DNA of 64,000 bases from NCBI GenBank assembly GCA_052380005.1, contig JBQTCJ010000012.1. One strand, written 5' to 3'. Shown one piece after another: positions 23,435-31,620 of the stretch. Numbering within the stretch: the stretch's first letter is position 1; every line of letters starts with the position of its first letter. A program made the position numbers and the translations under genes. This DNA is from Salinarimonas sp052380005 (GTDB lineage: Bacteria > Pseudomonadota > Alphaproteobacteria > Rhizobiales > Beijerinckiaceae). The notes beneath the pieces were generated by a model. The model did no database searches and had not been told where the DNA came from. It worked only from the letters and a program-made list of their open reading frames with translations.

Positions 23435-23513
23435 TCGCGGCGCGACTCGTTTCACCCGGCGCGTGCGGCTCTCCCCGTCCTTCGCGCCCGTTCCACCGGC
23501 CACGGAGGCCAGC

Positions 23514-24551
23514 ATGACCGACACGTCCGCCCTGCGCGAAGGTACGCCCTTCGACGACATCCGCGCGCTCGTCGCCGCCATGCCGGGGCCGGACGAGGCG
23601 GCGGTCGCCGCCGTGCGCGCCCGCGACGCGGAGCTGACGAAGCCGGCCGGCTCGCTCGGGCGTCTGGAATGGCTCGCCGAGTGGCTCGCGGCCTGGCAGG
23701 GCAAGCCGAAGCCGACGGTGGCGCGCCCGCTCGTCGCGGTCTTCGCCGGCGCCCACGGTGTCACCGCCCGCGGCGTCTCCGCCTTCCCCGACGCCGTGAA
23801 CCGCCAGATGCTGGAGAACTTCGCCGCCGGCGGGGCGGCGATCAACCAGATCTGCGCCGCCCATGGCATCGGCTTCAAGGTCTTCGACCTCGCCATCGAC
23901 ATCCCCACCAAGGATTTCACGGCCGAGCCGGCCATGGGCGAGAAGGACGCGGTGGCCACCATGGCCTTCGGCATGGAGGCGATCGCCGGCGGCACGGACC
24001 TCCTCGGCATCGGCGAGATGGGCATCGGCAACACCACGGCGGCGGCGGCGATCTACTGCGCCCTGTGGGGCGGCGAGCCGGCGCACTGGGTCGGCCGCGG
24101 CACGGGCGTCGACGACGCGGGCCTCGCGCGCAAGATTTCCGCGATCGAGGACGCGCTCGCGCTGCACGGCGCGGCGCTCGCCGATCCGCTCGAGGTGCTG
24201 CGCCGGCTCGGCGGGCGCGAGATCTGCGCCATGGCCGGCGCCATCCTGGCGGCACGCGCCGAACGCGTCCCGGTCGTCATCGACGGCTACGTCGCCACCG
24301 CAGCCGCGGCGGTGCTGCACGCGCTCGACCCGCGCACCCTGGAGCACTGCGTCGCCGGCCACCTGTCCGCCGAGGGCGCCCACCGCGAGGCGCTGGAACG
24401 CATCGGCAAGACGCCGCTGCTGGCGATGAACATGCGCCTCGGCGAAGGCTCCGGCGCGGCGCTGGCGATGGGCGTGATCAAGGCCGCCTGCGCCTGCCAC
24501 GGGGACATGGCGACGTTCGAGCAGGCGAAGGTGTCGAAGAAGGACGGGTGA
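23514..24551 (+). CDS. cobT: Nicotinate-nucleotide--dimethylbenzimidazole phosphoribosyltransferase
   Basis: A 345-residue enzyme that makes alpha-ribazole-5'-phosphate from nicotinate mononucleotide and dimethylbenzimidazole for B12 assembly. It shows LTKPAGSLGRLEWLAEWLA, VFAGAHGVTARGVSAFP, LLGIGEMGIGNTTAAAAI, VVIDGYVATAAAAV and LGEGSGAALAMGVIKAA, the standard order. The ATG at 23514 follows a GGAGG site. Typical length is about 340-350. It is divergent from cobS. Confidence 0.95.
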   Translation: MTDTSALREGTPFDDIRALVAAMPGPDEAAVAAVRARDAELTKPAGSLGRLEWLAEWLAAWQGKPKPTVARPLVAVFAGAHGVTARGVSAFPDAVNRQMLENFAAGGAAINQICAAHGIGFKVFDLAIDIPTKDFTAEPAMGEKDAVATMAFGMEAIAGGTDLLGIGEMGIGNTTAAAAIYCALWGGEPAHWVGRGTGVDDAGLARKISAIEDALALHGAALADPLEVLRRLGGREICAMAGAILAARAERVPVVIDGYVATAAAAVLHALDPRTLEHCVAGHLSAEGAHREALERIGKTPLLAMNMRLGEGSGAALAMGVIKAACACHGDMATFEQAKVSKKDG

Positions 24552-25097
24552 GGGCGCTCCCCGGGACGACGTGGCCTCGATGGGCCGCAGCCTCGACGAC
24601 GAGCGATCGGCGGCTCCCCTCTCCCTCGCGGAGAGGGGCGGGGGGTGTGGGGCGTACAGGATCGAGCACGCCGTCGATGCAGGGCTTTGCGGCTGACACG
24701 CGGGCTCGGCGTCGCGCACGTACTGCGGGCCCCACACCCCCGACCCCTCTCCACGAGGGCTAGTCGATTCACACGTCGCTGCCGGTGCCTGTTCCAGGCG
24801 CGACGTCGGCGCAGACCTTTCCTTCCCCCTTGTGGGGAAGGTGCCCCCGAAGGGGGCGGATGGGGGTCGTAATGCAGCGCGAGCCACGTCCGAGCTGTCG
24901 CGACCGTGATCGCCGCTGCATCGGCGTCGAGCACGTTCTGCGCGCCCCCCACCCCCGGCCCCTCCCCACGAGGGGGAGGGGAGAACGTCGGCGGGTTGCA
25001 TCCAGGGCGTGCGTAACGACTGCTGCCGCTGTCCGTTCCAGCGAGATGTGTGCATCGACGAGCCACGAGGGAGAGGGGAGACCGTCGGCTGCCTGCA
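24552..25097. repeat. Intergenic region of interspersed palindromic repeats
   Basis: This 546-bp gap between the convergent cobT and queG genes has no convincing gene. It contains at least four copies of a motif built from CTCTCC/GGAGAG or CCCCTC/GAGGGG arms next to a C8-rich tract (about 24609-24650, 24728-24765, 24823-24870 and 24941-24995). A second repeat built on GCTGCCG-x-TG-x-CxGTTCCAG occurs at about 24778-24803 and 25021-25046. The copies are in both orientations and degenerate, which looks like a nest of REP-like or MITE-derived elements. Confidence 0.6.
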
Positions 25098-26270
25098 TCA
25101 ATGGTCGGCATCTCGTCCTGCACCGCCGAAGGCGAGGGGGCGGGAGCACCATTCCGCGCGCACGTCTGTGTCGGTCTCTGCGTCGAGGCGGGCAGTGCGC
25201 AGCGCGGCGAAGCCCGCTTCCGGCAGCAGGCGGGCGAGCGCCCAAACCGCCATGCCGCGCACCAGCGGCGAGGCGTCGTCCAGCCGCTCGCGGGCGACGT
25301 CGGCGAGCGCCCGCTCGCCGCTGTTGCCGACGGCGATCAGCACGTTGCGCACGAAGCGGTCGCGGCCCGTGCGCTTGATCGGCGTGCCGGCGAACAGCGC
25401 CCGGAAGGCTGCGTCGTCGAGGCGCGCGAGATCCGCGAGCGGCAGCGAGGCGAGGTCGCGGCGCGCGACGAGCTTCTGTTCCCGCGCGGCCTGCGCGAAC
25501 TTGTTCCAGGGACACACCGCGAGACAATCGTCGCAGCCGTAGACGCGGTTGCCGATGCCCGCGCGCAGGTCCTCGGGGATCGGGCCGGCGTGTTCGATCG
25601 TCAGGTAGGAGATGCAGCGGCGCGAATCGAGGACGTAGGGCGCCGGGAAGGCGTCGGTCGGGCAGGCGTCGAGGCAGCGGCGGCAGGAGCCGCAATGGTC
25701 GCGCTCGGGCGCGTCCGGCGGAATGTCCGCCGTGGTGAAGATGGCGCCGAGGAAGAGCCAGTTGCCGAGCTCGCGCGACAGCAGCACCGTGTGCTTGCCC
25801 TGCCAGCCGAGCCCCGCCGCCTGCGCGAGCGGCTTCTCCATGACCGGCGCCGTGTCGACGAAGACCTTGACCTCGGCGGCGGCGCGCGAGGCCAGCACCC
25901 CGGCGAGCTCCTTGAGCCTTCCCTTGATCACGTCGTGATAGTCGCGCCCCTGGGCATAGACCGAGATCGCGGCCCTGGTACGCCGGCGCACCGCCTGCAG
26001 CGGGTCCTCGTCCGGCCCGTAGCTCATGCCCAGCATGACGATGGAGCGGACCTGCGGCCACAGCGCCCGAGGGTCGGCGCGACGCGCGGCCGTGTCGGCC
26101 ATCCAGCCCATCGTGCCCTGATGCCCCGCCTCGAGCCAGGCGGCGAGGCGCGGGCCGAGGTCGGGCACGGCGTCCGGGCGCGTCACCGCGAGCGCGTCGA
26201 AGCCCAGCGCGCGGGCGCGCTCGCTCAGGTGCTGCTTGAGGCGTTCGGGGCTCGGGCGTTCGGCTTTCAG
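25098..26270 (-). CDS. queG: Epoxyqueuosine reductase
   Basis: Cobalamin- and iron-sulfur-dependent reductase for the last step of queuosine synthesis in tRNA. About 390 residues. Motifs: MGMSYGP-like LGMSYGPDEDP, AQGRDYHDVIKGRLKELAG, VDTAPVMEKPLAQAAGLGW, GKHTVLLSRELGNWLFLGAI, and two 4Fe-4S clusters, CGSCRRCLDACPTDAF and CDDCLAVCPWNKFA; a HEAT-like tail follows. No ATG, GTG or TTG lies near the expected N-terminus. The best candidate is the CTG at 26270, which overlaps the GST stop as CTGA and begins LLKAERPSPERLKQ. The start is therefore uncertain. Its cofactor is made by the cob pathway, two of whose genes are nearby. Confidence 0.93.
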   Translation of the reverse strand: MKAERPSPERLKQHLSERARALGFDALAVTRPDAVPDLGPRLAAWLEAGHQGTMGWMADTAARRADPRALWPQVRSIVMLGMSYGPDEDPLQAVRRRTRAAISVYAQGRDYHDVIKGRLKELAGVLASRAAAEVKVFVDTAPVMEKPLAQAAGLGWQGKHTVLLSRELGNWLFLGAIFTTADIPPDAPERDHCGSCRRCLDACPTDAFPAPYVLDSRRCISYLTIEHAGPIPEDLRAGIGNRVYGCDDCLAVCPWNKFAQAAREQKLVARRDLASLPLADLARLDDAAFRALFAGTPIKRTGRDRFVRNVLIAVGNSGERALADVARERLDDASPLVRGMAVWALARLLPEAGFAALRTARLDAETDTDVRAEWCSRPLAFGGAGRDADH

Positions 26271-26959
26271 AAGTCCAGATCCGCGTAGCTGTCGGCAGGC
26301 GCCATGCCGGGGACCTTGTCGGCGAGGAGCGCGCGGAAGCTCGGGCGGCTCTTCACCCGGGCGTACCACGTCCTCGCCGCCTCGTCCTCGCCCCAGGGCG
26401 CGTCGCCGAGATAGTCGACGCAGGAGATATGGGCGGCGGCGGCGAGATCCGCATAGGTCAGCGCGTCCCCGGCGAGGAAATTCCGGCGCTGGACGAGGAA
26501 TCCGACGTAGCGCAGGTGGTAGCGCACATTCGCCCGCGCCGCGCGGATCGAGGCCATGTCCGGCGGTCCGCCGCCGTTCGCGCGCGGCACGAAGCGCTTG
26601 TAGATCTTCTCGTTGACGAGGTAGCCCGTCACCTCGTCCCAGAACTTGCCGAGGAACCAGCCCGTCAGCCGGCGCACCTCGACCCGCGCCGCCGGGTCCG
26701 ACGGCATCAGCCGCCGCTCGGGCGACTGCGCGCCGACCGTCTCGTCGAGCCATTCCGCGATGACCCCCGCGCCGGGCACGACGAGGCCGCCGTCGGCGAC
26801 GAGGACCGGCGTCTGGCCGGCGGGATCGAGCGCGAGGAAGGCGTCGCGGCGCTCCCAGGGGCGCTCCTCGACGAGCTCGACCTCCTGCCCGAGCTCGCCG
26901 AGCGCGAGGCGGGCGAAGCGCGAGTGCGGGCAGAGCGGGTAGTGGTGGAGTATGGCCAT
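26267..26959 (-). CDS. Glutathione S-transferase family protein
   Basis: A 230-residue protein with an N-terminal thioredoxin-like domain (AILHHYPLCPHSRFARLALG, including the CPHS segment at residues 10-13) and AGQTPVLVADGGLVVPGAGV for glutathione binding, then an all-helical C-terminal domain with FLAGDALTYADLAAAAHIS. Substrate unknown. It is translationally coupled to queG by a 4-bp overlap. Confidence 0.9.
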   Translation of the reverse strand: MAILHHYPLCPHSRFARLALGELGQEVELVEERPWERRDAFLALDPAGQTPVLVADGGLVVPGAGVIAEWLDETVGAQSPERRLMPSDPAARVEVRRLTGWFLGKFWDEVTGYLVNEKIYKRFVPRANGGGPPDMASIRAARANVRYHLRYVGFLVQRRNFLAGDALTYADLAAAAHISCVDYLGDAPWGEDEAARTWYARVKSRPSFRALLADKVPGMAPADSYADLDF

Positions 26960-27143
26960 GAGCCCTGAGAGCGCTGGAGACGGGCGACATTAAGGCCGCC
27001 GAGGGTTAAGGCGCGGTAACGATCTTTCGCGGTGCGGCGCGTCGGCGGGCTGGCGCTCGCGCGGCGGGCGGTCTAGACCGCGCTCGATGCCGCGGTGTCG
27101 AATCGCCGCCGCAGCGGCCGGACGAAGGACGAGCGCGAAGACC

Positions 27144-27950
27144 ATGACACTCCTCGAGGCCTTGAAGGCCGTGTTCCTCGGCCTGCTCGAGGGCGCGACC
27201 GAGTTCATCCCGGTCTCCTCGACCGGCCACCTGATCCTGCTGCAGAGCCTCTTCGGCCTCGACAGCCATGCCGACAAGACCTTCGCGATCCTGATCCAGT
27301 TCGGCGCGATCCTGGCGATCCTGTCGGTCTACTTCGTCCGGCTGTGGAAGATCGCCGTCGCGCTGCCGAGCGATCCGCAGGCCCGGCGCTTCGTCCTGGG
27401 CGTGCTGATCGCCTTCCTCCCGGCGGCCGTGATCGGCGTGCTCGCGCGCGACTTCATCCTCGGCGTCCTGTTCGACCCTCGCGTCGTGTGCACGACGCTC
27501 GTGATCGGCGGCATCGTGCTGCTCGCGGTCGATCGCATGGCGCTCAACCCCCGCCACGAGGAGGCGACGCGCTTCCCGCTGCCGATGTACCTGGCCATCG
27601 GCGCGATCCAGTGCCTCGCGATGATCCCCGGCGTCTCGCGCTCGGGCGCCACCATCGTCGGCGCCATGCTGATGGGCTCCTCGAAGCGCGCGGCCGCCGA
27701 GTTCTCGTTCTTCCTCGCCATGCCGACCATGGCCGGCGCCTTCGTCTGGGAGCTCGGCCAGTCCTGGCGCGACCTCTCCGCCGACGACGCGACGATGATC
27801 GCGATCGGCTTCGTCTCGGCCTTCGTGGCCGGGCTGTTCGTGGTGAAGTCGCTGCTCGACTACGTCTCGAAGCACGGCTTCGCGCTGTTCGCCTGGTGGC
27901 GCATCCTCGTCGGCGGCATCGGCTTCGCGGCGCTGATCGCCTTCGGCTGA
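27144..27950 (+). CDS. uppP: Undecaprenyl-diphosphatase (BacA-type)
   Basis: A 268-residue integral membrane enzyme that removes a phosphate from undecaprenyl diphosphate to recycle the lipid carrier for peptidoglycan synthesis. Both catalytic motifs are intact: LEGATEFIPVSSTGHLILLQ (about 15-34) and PGVSRSGATIVGAM (about 178-191). The ATG at 27144 is chosen because family members begin with LLEALKAVFLGLLEG; the upstream open frame is not coding. Overexpression of the family confers bacitracin resistance. Confidence 0.95.
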   Translation: MTLLEALKAVFLGLLEGATEFIPVSSTGHLILLQSLFGLDSHADKTFAILIQFGAILAILSVYFVRLWKIAVALPSDPQARRFVLGVLIAFLPAAVIGVLARDFILGVLFDPRVVCTTLVIGGIVLLAVDRMALNPRHEEATRFPLPMYLAIGAIQCLAMIPGVSRSGATIVGAMLMGSSKRAAAEFSFFLAMPTMAGAFVWELGQSWRDLSADDATMIAIGFVSAFVAGLFVVKSLLDYVSKHGFALFAWWRILVGGIGFAALIAFG

Positions 27951-27973
27951 TCCGCGGAACGCGCGCGAAGCAT

Positions 27974-28145
27974 GTCATCCCGGATGCCGAAGGCAGTCCG
28001 GGACCCAGAACCGCCGGAGCCTCGAAGGGCGGCGCGCCAGCGCCGTGGCGTGCCACGCCTTCATCGGCGTCTCGGGGACGCGCGCATGCTCATCGACGCT
28101 CGGCGGATCCGGGCCCCGGGCTCGGCCATCGCGACCCGGGGTGAC
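27974..28145. repeat. 172-bp inverted-repeat-bounded intergenic element
   Basis: It begins GTCATCCCGG (27974) and ends CCCGGGGTGAC (28145), with further imperfect complementarity inward (GGACCCAGAACCGCCG against CGGCGGATCCGGGCC). Terminal repeats of this kind with a non-coding core fit a MITE or REP-type element common in alphaproteobacterial gaps. It lies between the convergent uppP and pepN genes. Confidence 0.55.
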
Positions 28146-28173
28146 CACAAAGCGATCGCTTCTCGCCCGCCCC

Positions 28174-30813
28174 TCACCCCAGCATCCGCCCCACGATGTC
28201 GGACACGTCCCGCGAGAGCCCCGGTCGGTCGGCGATCGCCCGCAGCGTCGCCTCGGCCTTCGCCCGGCGGCCCGGCTCCATAGTGCGCCAGGTGTTGAAG
28301 GCGGTGAGCACGCGCGCGGCCGTCTGCGGGTTGGTGCCGTCGAGCGCCGTCACCTTGTCGGCCACGAAGGCGTAGCCGGCGCCGTCCGGTCGGTGGAACT
28401 GCGTGGGGTTCGAGAGGGCGAAGGCGCCGATCAGCGCGCCGACGCGGTTGGGGTTCGACAGCGAGAAGGCCGGGTCCGCCATCAGCCGCTCGACCCGCGC
28501 CAGCGTGTCCGGCTGCGCCATCGTGGCCTGGAGCGCGAACCACTTGTCGAGGACGAGGGGCTCGCCGTCGAAGCGGCTGCGGAAGTCGGCGAGCATCTCC
28601 TCGCGTCGGGGCGTCGGCGGCGTGTGGGCGGCGACGCCGAGCGCGGCGAGGCGGTCGGTCATGTTGTCGGCCGCCTCGTACTGCGCCGCCGCGGCGGCGA
28701 TGCCGGCCGCGGGGTCGGCGGCGGCGACGAGGTCGAGCGCACCGTTGCGCAGCGCGCGACGCCCCGCGCTCGCGGCGTCAGGCGTGTAAGGCGCGCGCGA
28801 GGCGAGCCGCTCGCGCAGCGCCGTGAGCCGCGGGCTGAGGGCCTCGCCGACGAGCGTGCGCATGCGCTCGCGGGCGGCGTGGATCGCGTCGGGATCGACG
28901 TCCGCGCCGATGTCCTGCGCGACGTCCGGCTCGCCGGGCAGGGCGAGCACGAGCGCGGCGAAGGCCGGGTCGCCCTCGCCCTCGGCGTCGAGGAAGGCGG
29001 CCAGCGCGTCCGAATAGGCCCGCACCGCCTCCTCGGCGAGCGTGCCGTCCACCGCCGCGCGGGTGAGGAGGCGAATCGCCACGGTCTGGGCCGACTGCCA
29101 GCGGTTGAACGGGTCGGGATCGTGGCGCAGCAGCGTCAGCAGGTCTGCCTCGGAGAGGTCGCGCGAGACGCGCACGGGGGCCGAGAAGCCGCGCAGCACG
29201 CTCGGGACGGGGCGCACGGCGACGTTCTCGAGCACGAGGCTGTCGGACGCCGTGTCGAGCACGAACACGCCGTCCTCGCGCAGGCGCGGGGAGGTGGCGG
29301 GGATCTCGCGGCCGTCCTCGGCGACGAGGCCGAGCCGGATCGGTATCAGCGCGGGGCGCTTCGTGGGCTGGCCGGGCGTCGCCGGGATCGATTGGGCGAA
29401 GTCGAGGCGGTAGGTCCGCGCCGCCTCGTCCCAGTGCCCGGTCACCGCGAGCCGTGGCGTGCCGGCCTGCGCGTACCACAGGGCGAAATGCGCGAGATCG
29501 CGCCCGCTCGTCTGCGCGAAGCAGGCGAGGAAGTCCTCCACCGTCGCCGCGGAGTTGTCGCAACGCGTGAAGAAGAGGTCCATACCCGCCGCGAAGGCCT
29601 CCTCGCCGAGGAGGGTGCGCAGCATGCGGATCACCTCCGCGCCCTTCTCGTAGACCGTCGCCGTGTAGAAGTTGTTGATCTCGCGATACTCGCTCGGCCG
29701 CACCGGGTGGGCGAGGGGACCGGCGTCCTCGGCGAATTGCCGCAGGCGCAGCGCCCGGACCTCGGCGATCCGGTGGACGGGCCGCGAGCGCATGTCGGAG
29801 GAGAATTCCTGGTCGCGGTAGACCGTGAGCCCCTCCTTCAGGCAGAGCTGGAACCAGTCGCGGCAGGTGATGCGGTTGCCGGTCCAGTTGTGGAAGTACT
29901 CGTGCGCGACGATCGCCTCGATGTTGGCGTAGTCGGTGTCCGTGGCGGTCTCGGGGGAGGCGAGCACGTACTTGTCGTTGAAGATGTTCAGGCCCTTGTT
30001 CTCCATCGCGCCCATGTTGAAATCGGACACGGCGACGATATTGAACACGTCGAGATCGTACTCCCGGCCGAAGACCTCCTCGTCCCAGCGCATGGAGCGC
30101 TCCAGCGCGTCGAGCGCGTAGCCGGCGCGGCCCTCCTTGCCGGGCTCGACGTGGACGGCGATCTCCACCGTGCGCCCGCTCTTCGTGGTGAAGGGCTTCG
30201 ATATCTTCGCGAGCGTTCCGCCGACGAGCGCGAAGAGGTAGGTCGGCTTCGGATGCGGATCGCGCCACAGGGCGTAGTGCCGCGTGCCGTCGCCGACGGG
30301 GCCGCTCGCGACGAGGTTGCCGTTGCCGAGCAGCGTCGGCGCCTGCGCGGCGTCCGCCTCGATGCGGGTCTCGTAGACCGAGAGCACGTCCGGGCGGTCG
30401 AGGAAGTAGGTGATGCGCCGGAAGCCCTCGGGCTCGCACTGCGTACAGTAGACGCCCCGGGACCGGTACAGCCCCATGAGCTTGGTGTTGGCCGTGGGGT
30501 CGAGGCGGGTCTCGACGGCGAGCGTGAAGGGCCGGCGCGGCGGCCGGTGGATCACGAGCCCGTCGGCACTCGCGGTGTAGGCCTGCGCGTCGAGCGGGGC
30601 GCCGTCGAGACTGATCGCGACGGGCACGAGGTCGTCGCCGTCGAGCGCGAGCGGCACGTCGGCACGGCCGAGCGGGTTCGGCTCGATCTCCAGCGTTGCG
30701 CGCACCCGCGTGGCGTGCGGATCGAGCGCGATGTCGAGCGCGACCCGCGGGATCAGGAAGTCGCTCGGGCGGTACTCGGCGAGCTTCACGGTCTGGGGTG
30801 TCTCGGTTCGCAT
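28174..30813 (-). CDS. pepN: Aminopeptidase N (M1 family)
   Basis: An 879-residue zinc aminopeptidase that trims N-terminal residues from peptides in the cytoplasm. The exopeptidase motif GAMENKGLNIFN and the zinc site VAHEYFHNWTGNRI (HEXXH, followed by KEGLTVYRDQEF with the third ligand) are intact. Length and the order of domains match the E. coli type. The ATG at 30813 is chosen because MRTETPQTVKLAEYRPSDFL matches family starts. It is monocistronic. Confidence 0.97.
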   Translation of the reverse strand: MRTETPQTVKLAEYRPSDFLIPRVALDIALDPHATRVRATLEIEPNPLGRADVPLALDGDDLVPVAISLDGAPLDAQAYTASADGLVIHRPPRRPFTLAVETRLDPTANTKLMGLYRSRGVYCTQCEPEGFRRITYFLDRPDVLSVYETRIEADAAQAPTLLGNGNLVASGPVGDGTRHYALWRDPHPKPTYLFALVGGTLAKISKPFTTKSGRTVEIAVHVEPGKEGRAGYALDALERSMRWDEEVFGREYDLDVFNIVAVSDFNMGAMENKGLNIFNDKYVLASPETATDTDYANIEAIVAHEYFHNWTGNRITCRDWFQLCLKEGLTVYRDQEFSSDMRSRPVHRIAEVRALRLRQFAEDAGPLAHPVRPSEYREINNFYTATVYEKGAEVIRMLRTLLGEEAFAAGMDLFFTRCDNSAATVEDFLACFAQTSGRDLAHFALWYAQAGTPRLAVTGHWDEAARTYRLDFAQSIPATPGQPTKRPALIPIRLGLVAEDGREIPATSPRLREDGVFVLDTASDSLVLENVAVRPVPSVLRGFSAPVRVSRDLSEADLLTLLRHDPDPFNRWQSAQTVAIRLLTRAAVDGTLAEEAVRAYSDALAAFLDAEGEGDPAFAALVLALPGEPDVAQDIGADVDPDAIHAARERMRTLVGEALSPRLTALRERLASRAPYTPDAASAGRRALRNGALDLVAAADPAAGIAAAAAQYEAADNMTDRLAALGVAAHTPPTPRREEMLADFRSRFDGEPLVLDKWFALQATMAQPDTLARVERLMADPAFSLSNPNRVGALIGAFALSNPTQFHRPDGAGYAFVADKVTALDGTNPQTAARVLTAFNTWRTMEPGRRAKAEATLRAIADRPGLSRDVSDIVGRMLG

Positions 30814-31021
30814 CGGGGGCCTCGTCCTCGGAAGGCCTCCGTTGTAGCGCCGGCGGGGGGCCGATCGCAATGCTGCGGGGCGGATGGGACGAGGCCGGGA
30901 ACAATCTCGGCCTCGCGGCGTCTCTCGTGGAGGTTGTTTTGAAGATACAATCGCAACAATGCTTTTCCCCGGTCGCGAGAGTTGCTAACGTGTTCATGCA
31001 CGGAACGAGGAAGCAGGCGTG

Positions 31022-31225
31022 ATGACGGTGCGCGGCATGATGGGCAGCAAGCATGAGCGGCGCAGCGCGGGGCGCGACGCGTCGCCTCCCGATGCCGCGA
31101 TGTCGTCGACGCGTCGCGAACTGGTGGAGGAGGCGCGGGAGATCCGCCGCGCTGGCCGCCGATACGCGGGAGACAGCACGGCGCTCGTCCGCGAGGACCG
31201 GGACGACGATGGCCCTCGTCGTTGA
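31022..31225 (+). CDS. VapB-like antitoxin, short
   Basis: A 67-residue protein overlapping the vapC start. Its C-terminal part, SSTRRELVEEAREIRRAGRR followed by YAGDSTALVREDRD, matches the toxin-wrapping tail of VapB/FitA-type antitoxins, which often end in REDRD. The first 26 residues (MTVRGMMGSKHERR) do not form a recognisable DNA-binding domain, so the operator-binding part is missing or diverged. A GAGGAAG site precedes the ATG at 31022; an internal ATG at 31100 has none. Confidence 0.5.
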   Translation: MTVRGMMGSKHERRSAGRDASPPDAAMSSTRRELVEEAREIRRAGRRYAGDSTALVREDRDDDGPRR

Positions 31226-31613
31226 CGCGTCCGTCGCGCTGAAATGGTACGTGGACGAGGACGGCGCGGACGAGGCGGAAGCGATCCTCGCGGGACCCGA
31301 TCTCCTCTGCGCGCCGAACCTGATCCTCTTCGAGGTCGGCAACGCGCTGCGGAAGCACGTCCTGCGCGGGACGATGACCGCGGCCTACGCGATGCGGAGC
31401 GTTCGCTCGCTCGGAAGGGCGATCCGCGACCCGCAGCCGCTTTCGCGCCTCGCCTCGCGGGCGCTCGAGCTCAGCCTCGAGCTCGGGCACCCCATCTACG
31501 ATTGCGCCTACATCGCACTCGCTCTGGACATGCGGCACGCCCGCCTCGCGACCGCCGATCGGCGGCTCGCGAGCCTCGCCGAGCGGACCGGAATCCCCGT
31601 CGTCGCCCTCTGA
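31209..31613 (+). CDS. vapC: VapC-type PIN-domain ribonuclease toxin
   Basis: A 134-residue PIN protein of usual length. The four acidic positions are visible: VVDASVALKWYVDED, LCAPNLILFEVGNALRK, GHPIYDCAYIALA and LATADRRLASL. It overlaps the antitoxin by 17 bp. VapC toxins cleave specific RNAs; the target here is unknown. It converges on pccB with a 7-bp gap. Confidence 0.85.
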   Translation: MALVVDASVALKWYVDEDGADEAEAILAGPDLLCAPNLILFEVGNALRKHVLRGTMTAAYAMRSVRSLGRAIRDPQPLSRLASRALELSLELGHPIYDCAYIALALDMRHARLATADRRLASLAERTGIPVVAL

Positions 31614-31620
31614 CCCGCCC

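Noticed and set aside
23341..23513. Cobalamin riboswitch upstream of cobT or cobS
   Set aside because: The 173-bp gap is too short for a full B12 riboswitch and lacks the conserved B12-box-like sequence; a tandem repeat and a promoter account for it.
24600..25090. CRISPR array in the cobT-queG gap
   Set aside because: Repeats are palindromic, degenerate, irregularly spaced and in both orientations; there are no uniform spacers and no cas genes.
28045..30942. Plus-strand open frame of 965 codons across pepN
   Set aside because: Antisense to aminopeptidase N, low-complexity translation, no domain.
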